Below the pieces are notes generated by a model that saw only the letters and a list, made by a program, of their open reading frames with translations, searched no databases and was not told the origin of the DNA. Shown piece by piece: positions 35,599 through 43,069 of a stretch of DNA of 64,000 bases (position 1 is its first letter; each line of letters starts with the position of its first letter). The translations under genes were made by a program, and so were the position numbers. Origin of the DNA: Alphaproteobacteria bacterium (GTDB taxonomy: Bacteria; Pseudomonadota; Alphaproteobacteria; CAAGCB01; CAG-977); assembly GCA_017616015.1 (NCBI GenBank), contig JAFZYY010000030.1, positions 183,706 to 247,705 of the forward strand, read 5' to 3'.

Positions 35599-37110
35599 AT
35601 GTGCTGTTTTTCGCGTGACCGTTTAATCCCCGTTTTGGAAAAGCGCTTAAGAAAAGTCGTTAAAAGGCAATGTGCTTCTTTTTATGACGGATTTCTTTAT
35701 AAAATCTACAAACGCCTGACCAAAAAAGCGCCCGACAAGGAACTGTTGAACTCGGTTCAGCCGGTTTTAAGACGGAAAACGGGCAAGGCCGCGTTGTTGA
35801 AAGAAACCCGCGACGCAATACTGGAAACGGCGGATTTACTGAAATATTCCCTGCTGCCCGCGGAGCTTCGCGCCGCCCGATACAGCGGCAAAATCAGCGA
35901 CATTGACGAAACGCTGAAATATCAGAGCTATCAGGATTGCTATAAAATTTCTTTGCGTAAATTGCGCCTGAAACACGAAGCGGGACAAAAAATCCGCGTC
36001 GGTTTTCTGGTTGTGTTCGATTCCGTTTTTCAACTGGAATCTTTATATCTGAAAATGCTGAAAGACGATTTCTTTACTCCGGGAATCGTTGTCGTTCCTC
36101 ATAAAAATTTCGGTCTTGATCGGGTGGAAAAGACGTATGCCGCTCTGAAGGAAAAATACGGCGAAAACGTCGTTTCCGGTTTCAATAAAGAGTTAAACGA
36201 TTATATCAACTTTGACGACAGGTTCGACCTTGTCACGACAATGAACCCGTACGAAGAATACGCCCACCCGCTTTCATCAACCCGACACTTTGCCGAAGCG
36301 GGAATCCCCTCGTTTTTCGTCAACTATATGCCCTTCCTGACCGAAGGACAGCACATCATGCGCAAACAGGCGCAAAAAAATCTGACGTGGAAAATCTTCG
36401 CGCAGGAAAAATACGAACTCGATTCTTTGACGGACAATCATCTGGCGGGAACGAACGTCGTTTCTTTAGGCTGGCCGAAAATGGACGCTCTGGCCGAAAT
36501 CAAAAAAAAGAAAAGAAACCGGAAGAAAATAATTCTCGCGCCGCATCATTCCCTTTCGATCAACACCTATCACCCCAAAACGGCGACCTTTGAAAAATAC
36601 GCGGAGTTTTTCCTGACCCTGCCTGAAAAATATCCGCAGATAGATTGGGTGTTCAGACCGCACCCCGTTTTGTTCGACAACCTGAAAAAACTTCCCGGCT
36701 GGGGGGAAGAAAAATGTCGGGACTATATTTCCAAAATGGCGTCCTTTCCGAATGTCGAATATCAGGACGGCGGCGATTACTTCGAAACATTTGTCAATTC
36801 GGACGGTCTGATTCACGATTGTATGTCGTTTTTGGCCGAATATATGTTCACCGGACACCCCTGCTGTTTCTTAAAAAAGCAGGAAGGATATCAAAACGTG
36901 AACGAATTCTTTGAAAAATGCGTAAACAATCACTATGCCGCTTTCGATGAAAACGACATCACCTCTTTTATCGAAAACATCGTGTTGAACGGCGACGATA
37001 CCATGAAAGAATCCAGACAAGCCTTCTTTGAAACGTATATAAAAGGCTCGTATCCGAATGCGACGGAAGCCGTTCTGGAATACCTCAAAGACGAAATCAG
37101 AAACGCGTAA
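35599..37110 (+). CDS. CDP-glycerol glycerophosphotransferase-like (TagB/TagF-type) protein
   Basis: The 503-residue protein has a GT-B type C-terminal half with VFRPHPVL (about residue 352) and DGLIHDCMSFLAEYMFTGHPC (about residue 394), equivalent to the RPHP and DYSS blocks of teichoic-acid glycerophosphotransferases. The N-terminal 130 residues are basic and unlike TagF. It may add a polyol phosphate or another unit to the glycan; no tagD-like CDP-glycerol synthase is visible in this window. The family call is moderate and the donor unknown. Confidence 0.65.
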   Translation: MCCFSRDRLIPVLEKRLRKVVKRQCASFYDGFLYKIYKRLTKKAPDKELLNSVQPVLRRKTGKAALLKETRDAILETADLLKYSLLPAELRAARYSGKISDIDETLKYQSYQDCYKISLRKLRLKHEAGQKIRVGFLVVFDSVFQLESLYLKMLKDDFFTPGIVVVPHKNFGLDRVEKTYAALKEKYGENVVSGFNKELNDYINFDDRFDLVTTMNPYEEYAHPLSSTRHFAEAGIPSFFVNYMPFLTEGQHIMRKQAQKNLTWKIFAQEKYELDSLTDNHLAGTNVVSLGWPKMDALAEIKKKKRNRKKIILAPHHSLSINTYHPKTATFEKYAEFFLTLPEKYPQIDWVFRPHPVLFDNLKKLPGWGEEKCRDYISKMASFPNVEYQDGGDYFETFVNSDGLIHDCMSFLAEYMFTGHPCCFLKKQEGYQNVNEFFEKCVNNHYAAFDENDITSFIENIVLNGDDTMKESRQAFFETYIKGSYPNATEAVLEYLKDEIRNA

Positions 37111-37130
37111 GAAAAGTGCAGGAATGAAAT

Positions 37131-38198
37131 ATGAACAATCAATATACCCCCCCCCCTATATCCCGACAAAACAATTACTTGTTTAATATTGATTTTCTAC
37201 GGATTTTCTACACGTTTTGCATTTTATACAGGCATTTTTTCGCTACAATCGGGTACGACAACAACGGTTGGTTGGCCGTCGAGTTTTTCTTTTCCCTGTC
37301 GGGCTTTATGTTTCTTTATTCATGGAAAGCCGAAGAAACGCTTTCGCATTTTCTGTATAAGAAATTTATCCGCTTTGCGCCGTTGGCGGCGTTCGGCGCG
37401 ATTCTTTGCGCTTTTTTCCAGGACTTCAATTTGGGAAAAGCGCTTAACGCCCTTGTAAAACCGCGTTATGTCGCCGATTTTTTGTTGCTGAACGGAAACG
37501 GATTGGTCGGCGATACCGCGGCAAATCCGCCCGCGTGGTATTTAAGCGCCATGATTCTGTTGCTGGCGGTTTTGTTTTTGGCATTGAAAACTTTTGAAAA
37601 AAACAAAGTCTGCTTTTTCGCGGCGATTTTTTCGTATTTGTCTTTTCTGGCTTTGCATAAATACGGTTATGCCCCGAACGGCGGGTTCGGAGGAAACTCG
37701 GACATCATTCCGCTTCGCCTTCACAGAGGAATCGCCTGCGTCGGATTGGGATTTCTGGGCGCCGTTTTCGTTGAAAAGGCGACGTTTGTCAAAAGCAAAG
37801 CCCTTATAACCTTTTTTGAGATTTTTTCCTTAACGGCGGCCGTTTATTTTATGTTCAAAATGAAAACCTACCCGACGTACACTTTCCTGATGTGTCTGGC
37901 AAACACGGCCGTCATCTGTCTGTTCGTTCACAATAAAGGCGCGTTGTCGACTTTTCTGAACAAACCGTTTTGGAAAAAGCTGTCAAAATATATGCTGTCT
38001 TTGTATCTGACGCATTACGCGATTGTTTATCTGATGCAATATGTTTTAAAAAAATACGACATACCGCAGGGAAAAGAGCAGCTTTTGACCGCTCTTTCCT
38101 GCGTCGCTTTATCCGTTGCCGTTGCGGTTTTGGCGCATCATCTGATTGAAAAACCGGCGTATACATACCTGAACGATTTGTGGAAACGGGCGGAATAG
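37131..38198 (+). CDS. acyltransferase-3 family membrane O-acyltransferase with poly-C tract
   Basis: The 355-residue integral membrane protein has about ten hydrophobic segments and the OafA/NodX-type features: R near FLRIFYTFCILYRHFF in the first helix, then WLAVEFFFSLSGFMF. It would move acetyl groups across the inner membrane onto a surface glycan. Codons 6-9 are built from a run of ten C bases (37147-37156). Gain or loss of one C would end translation early, so the gene is a phase-variation candidate; the given sequence is in frame (on). AGGA lies 8 nt before the ATG. Confidence 0.88.
   Translation: MNNQYTPPPISRQNNYLFNIDFLRIFYTFCILYRHFFATIGYDNNGWLAVEFFFSLSGFMFLYSWKAEETLSHFLYKKFIRFAPLAAFGAILCAFFQDFNLGKALNALVKPRYVADFLLLNGNGLVGDTAANPPAWYLSAMILLLAVLFLALKTFEKNKVCFFAAIFSYLSFLALHKYGYAPNGGFGGNSDIIPLRLHRGIACVGLGFLGAVFVEKATFVKSKALITFFEIFSLTAAVYFMFKMKTYPTYTFLMCLANTAVICLFVHNKGALSTFLNKPFWKKLSKYMLSLYLTHYAIVYLMQYVLKKYDIPQGKEQLLTALSCVALSVAVAVLAHHLIEKPAYTYLNDLWKRAE
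37147..37156 (+). repeat. homopolymeric C(10) tract
   Basis: Ten consecutive C bases inside the sixth to ninth codons of the acyltransferase gene, flanked by AT-rich sequence. Confidence 0.95.
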
Positions 38199-38207
38199 TC
38201 CCGCCCG
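38187..38207 (+). terminator. weak terminator of the glycan locus
   Basis: CGGGCGG (38187-38193) pairs with CCGCCCG (38201-38207) across a 7-nt loop covering the stop codon of the acyltransferase. The T-rich tail is poor. Confidence 0.35.
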
Positions 38208-38213
38208 CCCGCG

Positions 38214-38582
38214 TTAATTTTCCGGATACGGATATTTTTCCCTGATTGCCGCGACTTTTTCCGCGCGTTCGGAAATCAAAGCGGCGATTTTTTCTTCGTC
38301 CGGCTCCGCTTCGTCGCGCAATCGCTGAATATGCGCGGTAATCGGGTCGACGTCCATGGCATAAGCCGCTGCGCGTTTTGCTTTCTGCTCTTCCATTGTC
38401 GGCACAGGCGGGACGGGCGCATGGCCTTTAACATAAGGGACGCCGTCGTAACCAAGCTCCCATTCGCCTTCCGCAAAGCCTTGCGCTGTATAATAAGCCA
38501 GCGTTTTTTCGTCGGGATTTTCGTTCAGCGCGACTTCGCATTTTTTCGTTTGTTCGTCAATGATTTTAATCAGTTTCATCAT
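38214..38582 (-). CDS. phage tail fibre assembly-like protein
   Basis: The 122-residue acidic protein has a helical C-terminal half and a P-rich linker (HAPVPPVPTMEEQKAKR, residues 54-70) of the kind found in tail fibre assembly chaperones and related small tail proteins. Its ATG follows immediately after the stop codon of the tail fibre gene, so it is translated with it. Function is inferred from position and general resemblance. Confidence 0.5.
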   Translation of the reverse strand: MMKLIKIIDEQTKKCEVALNENPDEKTLAYYTAQGFAEGEWELGYDGVPYVKGHAPVPPVPTMEEQKAKRAAAYAMDVDPITAHIQRLRDEAEPDEEKIAALISERAEKVAAIREKYPYPEN

Positions 38583-39533
38583 TTAAGCCCCCATATAAGG
38601 ATAAAAGTAAGCGGCCGTGGAATTGTAAAATCCCTGCGCTCTGTAAGAATATTCTTTGTTTAACGGAATAACCCTTAAATCACCCTGCGAGGCTCCGCCG
38701 TTTCCGTTTATTCCGATAGTCTGGACGGAAACTTGCGTTCCGTTTTTATAGACATACAACGTATTTGCATAACCGTTTAACGAAGTTCCGAATAAGAATA
38801 AAACCCCATCTTTCGTTGGCTTGTATCCCGTTCCTGAAGTCGCGATAACAGAAGAAGCAACATTCGTTCCCGCGCCGTAATTCGGCACGCAGAGGCCGAC
38901 GACCGCTTTCTTTCCGTCCGCGCTGAAATTATCAGCGTCAACATTCGCTTTCACCCCCAACATCGTCGAAACGTTTTCTTCCGATGCCGCCGCGTTAAGC
39001 TCGGAAGTTGCGGCGTTCGTCGCCGATGTAGCCGCGTTTTGAGCTTTTTGCGACGCCGTTTCCACATGTCCTGCCGATGTCGCGATATTGTCGCGCGTCG
39101 TTTCAACCGCCGCGGCGCAATCCGAAACGGCCTGCCGGATAGAAGGAATCAGGTTCGCCGCGTCGGTATTATCGAAAATATCCATCGTTACGGCGCGGTC
39201 GGCCTGCTCTTTCAACTGCTGAACCAGCATTGTCAGCTTGTCGAAATTGCGTTCCAATGTTTCGGCGGGCAGGACTTCGTTTTCCCGATAGTCCGTTTCC
39301 TGCGTCAACGGTACTTTGCGCATAATCGCGATTTGAGCCCCGTTTTCCGGAGCCGTCGTAAAAATCAGATTGCCGTTTGAAATCGTCCAGTCCGTCCGTT
39401 CCGTCTGAACGCTGTTTAACAGCTGGTAGACTTTCAGATACGTTTCTTCCAAAAAAGGAAAGGGGATTGCAAAGCTTGTCGCAACGCCGTTTCCCGTATA
39501 AAACACTTTGTTTGTCGTTGTGCTTACCGTCAT
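38583..39533 (-). CDS. phage tail fibre protein with T7-like N-terminal domain
   Basis: The 316-residue protein begins with a domain close to the N-terminus of T7 gp17 (TTNKVFYTGNGVATSF then IPFPFLEETYLKVY), which attaches fibres to the virion. Residues 130-210 form an alanine/serine-rich helical shaft, and the end (from about 250) is a compact beta-rich tip rich in G, N and Y. GAGG lies 7 nt before ATG 39533; the longer frame begins across a terminator and is rejected. Cargo of a prophage remnant or a tail-derived particle. Confidence 0.75.
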   Translation of the reverse strand: MTVSTTTNKVFYTGNGVATSFAIPFPFLEETYLKVYQLLNSVQTERTDWTISNGNLIFTTAPENGAQIAIMRKVPLTQETDYRENEVLPAETLERNFDKLTMLVQQLKEQADRAVTMDIFDNTDAANLIPSIRQAVSDCAAAVETTRDNIATSAGHVETASQKAQNAATSATNAATSELNAAASEENVSTMLGVKANVDADNFSADGKKAVVGLCVPNYGAGTNVASSVIATSGTGYKPTKDGVLFLFGTSLNGYANTLYVYKNGTQVSVQTIGINGNGGASQGDLRVIPLNKEYSYRAQGFYNSTAAYFYPYMGA

Positions 39534-39555
39534 TTTTTTTACCTCAAATAAAAAA

Positions 39556-39579
39556 AAGCGAGAGCTCGCGCTCCCGCTT
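39556..39579 (-). terminator. intrinsic terminator just upstream of the tail fibre gene
   Basis: On the minus strand a 10-bp stem (AAGCGGGAGC with GCTCTCGCTT, one mismatch) and a TCGC-type loop is followed by seven T. It lies 22 bp before the tail fibre ATG, downstream of a promoter at 39613-39640, so it could act as an attenuator. Confidence 0.7.
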
Positions 39580-39612
39580 ATATTGTCAACACTTCTGTTA
39601 AGTGTATAACAT

Positions 39613-39640
39613 ATTGTTATTATTTTTATCAAAATGTCAA
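39613..39640 (-). promoter_or_regulatory. possible promoter for the tail fibre gene
   Basis: Reading the minus strand: TTGACA (39640-39635), 16-bp spacer, AACAAT (39618-39613). Confidence 0.4.
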
Positions 39641-39659
39641 GGGGAAAAACGGCTTCAAG

Positions 39660-40151
39660 TCAAACAAACGGATTGTAAGCCCATTGCAACAACGCCTGCC
39701 TTTGCCGGCGACGGCAAGACAAATCGGCGGGCAGACAGTTTTGTTCCACCTGCGCTTTGTGACGCTTGAAGGCTTTCCAGCGCCGGATTTGAATGGCGTC
39801 GATTTCCGGCAGTCTGCGCCCGATGTAATAGCGGCAATACCATTGGAACCACCCGCGCGGGTCGGGGGCTAAAATCCAGCCCCGTTTGCGCCATTCGGGC
39901 AAAGACATTCTGGACTTGATTTGAAAACGGTTTTTCGTAACGTCGGGCGCGGCGGAGGAAATCTTCGCGTTTTCGAACCAGTCGGCAGGAAATTCCGCGC
40001 GGCAATCGTTCAGGTAGTGCCCCTCGAACACGCCGAGTTCCAACATTTCTTTTGGCGTCAGGTCGGGCGTGAAGTCCGGCGCGAACGCCTGCCCCGCCGG
40101 CGCGGAAAGCTCGTACTCATACCCTTGCTGCATTTTATCGGAAACAATCAT
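39660..40151 (-). CDS. conserved uncharacterised protein, 163 aa
   Basis: The product is rich in W, R and D and has blocks I associate with an uncharacterised family found in scattered bacteria and some eukaryotes: PDLTPKEMLELGVFEGHYL, FPADWF, DPRGWFQWYCRYYIGRR and a C-terminal RRRQRQALLQWAYNP. These suggest a soluble enzyme or nucleic-acid-related protein, but no function is known to me. It is read in the same direction as the tail genes, though nothing phage-specific is seen in it. Confidence 0.6.
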   Translation of the reverse strand: MIVSDKMQQGYEYELSAPAGQAFAPDFTPDLTPKEMLELGVFEGHYLNDCRAEFPADWFENAKISSAAPDVTKNRFQIKSRMSLPEWRKRGWILAPDPRGWFQWYCRYYIGRRLPEIDAIQIRRWKAFKRHKAQVEQNCLPADLSCRRRQRQALLQWAYNPFV

Positions 40152-40258
40152 AAAAAGACCGCCTTTCTTTATTCAAATAAGGCGGTTAAAAATTTTTTCC
40201 ACCAATCTTTCTGCTACTGTATGTTGACGTTTTAGAAAAATACCTTTTTAATTTATTT

Positions 40259-40363
40259 ATGCTTGTAAGTAGCGAATTACTTGTCGATTTTCCAAATGAC
40301 GATTATACAGATGAAGATGAACTAAAAATGCGGAAACATGTAATGAAACGATTGTTGTTTTAA
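40259..40363 (+). pseudogene. 34-aa ORF, possible gene remnant
   Basis: Starts ATG at 40259 without a good ribosome site and encodes an acidic then basic peptide (FPNDDYTDEDELK, then MRKHVMKRLLF). The same frame is open back to 40190 without a start, as expected for the C-terminal end of a lost gene. Function not recognised. Confidence 0.3.
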
Positions 40364-40455
40364 TAAATTCGCTTTATTTTCAAATCCAAAAACTCCTGCC
40401 AAAAATTCAAACCGACAATGAAGGGCGTTTTTTCTTTGTTTTCCAACTCTTTCAC
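40360..40455 (-). pseudogene. C-terminal fragment of a lost gene
   Basis: A short minus-strand frame with coding-like composition (ENKEKTPFIVGLNFWQEF then LDLKIKRIY), bounded upstream by an in-frame stop near 40475 and lacking an ATG. It looks like the tail of a truncated gene. Confidence 0.3.
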
Positions 40456-40640
40456 GAGTTCAAAAGTCGGGGGTTAAAAATATGCCCTGTTTTGTCGACT
40501 TTCGAACTTTTTATGAACAAAGGTTAAAAATCTAACATAGTTCGCATTTGTTGCGCCAAATATAAAAAAAGATTGTAAAAAATATCAAAAAAACTCATAA
40601 TGAAATGTGAAATCATAATATTAAAATAATATAGGGTGAT

Positions 40641-41537
40641 ATGGTTAATCAAGGTATAGATGGAATAGAATTTAAACTAAAAGAATATCAGGATTTTTCT
40701 TGGTTAAATAATTATGGAACGGTATTTAGTGTTATAGACGAAACCGGTAGCGGATGTATATCATTTGGAATAAAAAACAATGACAAGAAATATTTTTTTA
40801 AAATTGCCGGCGCAAAAACAGTTAACGCTGAAATAAGCGAAGAAGAATCAATTAAATTATTAAAAGAAGCCGCAGCAAAATATAAAGACATCAAACATGA
40901 AAATTTGATTAAATTGGTGAATACTTTTGAATATAAAGAATTTTATATTGTAATTTATGAATATGCAGAAGGCGAGTGTTTATTTGACCATTGGAATTTT
41001 GATAGATACAAAAAAAACAAAGAAATAACCCCTATGATGAAATTTAAATCATTACCGATAGAAAAAAGGTTAAATGTTGTATATAAATTATTTTCATTTT
41101 TTGAATCATTTATTGGTGCAGGATATGTTGCTGTGGATTTTTACGATAGTAGTATAATTTATGATTTTGAAAATGATGAAGTCACTTTTTGTGATATAGA
41201 TTTGTTTAGGAAAATACCTACGGTGAATGATTTAGGTAAAGATTATTTTGGAACCAAAAGATTAAAAGCGCCCGAAGAAAATGAATCAGGAGCAGAAATA
41301 AATGAACAAACATCATTGTTTACATTGGGTGCAATTATATTTGATATTTTTAGTAATACATCAAATGTAAAAGAAAGGTATAACAAAGGGTGTTTTATTC
41401 CTAATAAATTGGATGAATTCGAACTAAATAATAACGTTTATGACGTTTTATTAAAAGCAACCGCTTATAATAAAAATGACAGATATAAAACCATCAAAGA
41501 GTTTAAAGACAGTTTTTGTAAGAACATTAATTCGTGA
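40641..41537 (+). CDS. protein-kinase-like protein, AT-rich, probably acquired
   Basis: The 298-residue protein follows the eukaryotic-type kinase plan: lysine in YFFKIAG (K54), acidic helix C (E76), hinge IYEYAEGE, catalytic-loop aspartate in YVAVDFYDSS (D166), and a DFG-like DID (D185-187), then APEE in place of APE. HRD is replaced by AVD and the loop asparagine by serine, so activity is uncertain. Base composition and codon use (AAA, ATA, TTA rich) differ sharply from the neighbours, pointing to transfer from a low-GC donor. AGGGTG lies before the ATG. Stand-alone; a defence or signalling role is possible but unproven. Confidence 0.7.
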   Translation: MVNQGIDGIEFKLKEYQDFSWLNNYGTVFSVIDETGSGCISFGIKNNDKKYFFKIAGAKTVNAEISEEESIKLLKEAAAKYKDIKHENLIKLVNTFEYKEFYIVIYEYAEGECLFDHWNFDRYKKNKEITPMMKFKSLPIEKRLNVVYKLFSFFESFIGAGYVAVDFYDSSIIYDFENDEVTFCDIDLFRKIPTVNDLGKDYFGTKRLKAPEENESGAEINEQTSLFTLGAIIFDIFSNTSNVKERYNKGCFIPNKLDEFELNNNVYDVLLKATAYNKNDRYKTIKEFKDSFCKNINS

Positions 41538-41691
41538 TTCATCATATCATAAATTTTTCAAAAACGCCTTAACATCTTTTCTAAACAACAAAATTTCATG
41601 AATAAAATCCGCTCATGAATTGCACAGTTAATCCTGCCAATAATATTTGGCCGGAGTTTTCCAATTAAAAAGTACGAACATGTGGTTTCCA

Positions 41692-42135
41692 CTAATCCTT
41701 TTGTTCTTCAATCCGGTCGTTCAGGTCTGCCAGAATGTCCGCCAGACTCATACTGCGCAGTTTCAGCTCCATGACTTCCTGTATGGCGGACAGACGGCCG
41801 TCCAGCACTTCGTAAATGTTCCGTCCGACCGGACAGTCTTTGCTCGGATTTTCATGAATGCGAAACAGCTTTCCGTTTTCCAACGGCTCGATCGCCTTAT
41901 ACACGTCCAGCAGACTGATTTCGTCCGCCGGCTGTTTCAGATAAGCTCCGCCCGTGCCGCGATCAACGCGTATCAGTCCCGCCGCTTTCAGCTGTAACAA
42001 AATATTGCGGATAATCACGGCGTTCGTGTTCACGCTTTCGGCCAGAAACACGCTCGTCACTTTCTTTTGTCCGGAAAAAGTCGCAATACACGCCAAAACG
42101 TGCAAGGCGACCGTAAAACGACTGGAAATCTGCAT
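41692..42135 (-). CDS. Rrf2-family transcriptional regulator
   Basis: The 147-residue protein has the N-terminal winged helix of Rrf2 proteins (MQISSRFTVALHVLACIA, recognition helix near NTNAVIIRNILLQLKAAG) and the GGAYLKQPADEISLLDVYKAIE wing. It lacks the three-cysteine iron-sulfur set of IscR/NsrR; a lone cysteine remains in DCPVG. Such one-Cys members (YwnA/CymR-like) sense thiols or quinones. GAGGG precedes the ATG. A perfect inverted repeat between its -10 and ATG suggests autoregulation. Confidence 0.88.
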   Translation of the reverse strand: MQISSRFTVALHVLACIATFSGQKKVTSVFLAESVNTNAVIIRNILLQLKAAGLIRVDRGTGGAYLKQPADEISLLDVYKAIEPLENGKLFRIHENPSKDCPVGRNIYEVLDGRLSAIQEVMELKLRSMSLADILADLNDRIEEQKD

Positions 42136-42147
42136 AAAAGCCCTCTG

Positions 42148-42168
42148 TTGTAATTTTATTTATTACAA
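42148..42168 (-). promoter_or_regulatory. probable Rrf2 operator (inverted repeat)
   Basis: TTGTAAT (42148-42154), 7-bp spacer, ATTACAA (42162-42168): perfect 7-bp arms, beginning at the -10 region of the Rrf2 gene and ending before its ribosome site. Confidence 0.7.
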
Positions 42169-42197
42169 TGATAGGCGCGACAGAGAGTTAAAGTCAA
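42168..42197 (-). promoter_or_regulatory. promoter of the Rrf2 gene
   Basis: Minus strand: TTGACT (42197-42192), 18-bp spacer, TATCAT (42173-42168). The -10 touches the operator. Confidence 0.6.
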
Positions 42198-42200
42198 CAC

Positions 42201-43034
42201 TTACTTCTCAAATTCTTTCAGCACGTTATCTGCGGCGACTTTGTCGATGACGGCTTTGATGTAGCGGTCGATGTCGGTTCCTTCCGAATAATCGGCGGCG
42301 GCGATGATGTTCACGCGGTCGTCGGTGATCAGGTGCTCGATTTTGCTTTTCGCGTCCGTTTTGAACGGCGAATAGACGGCAACCGAATGTCCGCCGCTGA
42401 TTTTAACCGTTTTCATGCACGGAATATCCGTTTCCCCGTCCCCGATGTAAATGATGTTTTCGAAAGGAATGTCCCGTTTTTCCAAAGGTGTGTATTCGTT
42501 GATTGTCTTATTGTCCGTTTCGTCCAGCACGCCTTTGTTGATGCGATAGATAAACTGCGTTTTCGTCGTGTAGTTCAAAGCGACCGCCGGCCATTCCGCC
42601 GCGTCGTTTGCGTCGTACATAAAACAGGACGCGTAAATCTTTTCGAATTTTGAAGCGATACTCGTCCCCTCGATCATTTCTTTCAGTCCCGAAGAAATGA
42701 TAAAGTGCTTTAATTCGATGCCTTTCGTCAAAGCGTAGGCGGAAATGCGGTCAAACCACCCTTCGACGCCGTTGAAAAGTTGTATTCCCCTGCCGTATTC
42801 GATGAAATCCTCGCGCTTAAAGGGGACGTTTTTGCTTTTGGATTCTTTAATCATCAGCTGCATATAGGCCAGAATGTCGTCGGCCTGCTGTCGTTTGGCG
42901 ATTTCCGCCGCCTTTTTCCAAAAGTCTTTAGGATTGGCGTAGCCGACTTTTTCGGTAAAGCCGTATTCCTGCATATTCCCCGGAGCAAGAGTCCCGTCGA
43001 AGTCGTAACAAATCGCCATTTTGATTTTAGCCAT
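42201..43034 (-). CDS. HAD-superfamily phosphatase
   Basis: The 277-residue protein has motif I YDFDGTL (D11, D13), a motif II serine in FIISSG (about residue 116) and motif III/IV IIYIGDGETDIPC (about residue 198), the full HAD set with an inserted cap. The GDGETD form resembles phosphoserine-phosphatase-like enzymes; the substrate is unknown. AAAGGAAC precedes the ATG. A perfect palindrome overlaps its likely promoter. Confidence 0.85.
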   Translation of the reverse strand: MAKIKMAICYDFDGTLAPGNMQEYGFTEKVGYANPKDFWKKAAEIAKRQQADDILAYMQLMIKESKSKNVPFKREDFIEYGRGIQLFNGVEGWFDRISAYALTKGIELKHFIISSGLKEMIEGTSIASKFEKIYASCFMYDANDAAEWPAVALNYTTKTQFIYRINKGVLDETDNKTINEYTPLEKRDIPFENIIYIGDGETDIPCMKTVKISGGHSVAVYSPFKTDAKSKIEHLITDDRVNIIAAADYSEGTDIDRYIKAVIDKVAADNVLKEFEK

Positions 43035-43049
43035 AGCCGTTCCTTTCGC

Positions 43050-43064
43050 ACTGTTCGGAACAGT
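43050..43064 (-). promoter_or_regulatory. palindromic operator at the HAD gene promoter
   Basis: ACTGTTCGGAACAGT, a perfect 7-bp inverted repeat with a single central base, directly overlapping a TATACT -10 element (minus strand) upstream of the HAD gene. Repressor unknown. Confidence 0.5.
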
Positions 43065-43069
43065 ATAGC

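Larger units (their letters stand above)
40152..40640. other. disrupted intergenic stretch with ORF remnants
   Basis: AT-rich non-coding stretch between the phage-side genes and the kinase-like gene. It contains a 34-codon plus-strand ORF (40259-40363) and a 31-codon minus-strand fragment (40360-40455) that touch tail to tail. Both look like ends of genes without beginnings. No tRNA, inverted repeat or integrase was seen. Confidence 0.5.
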
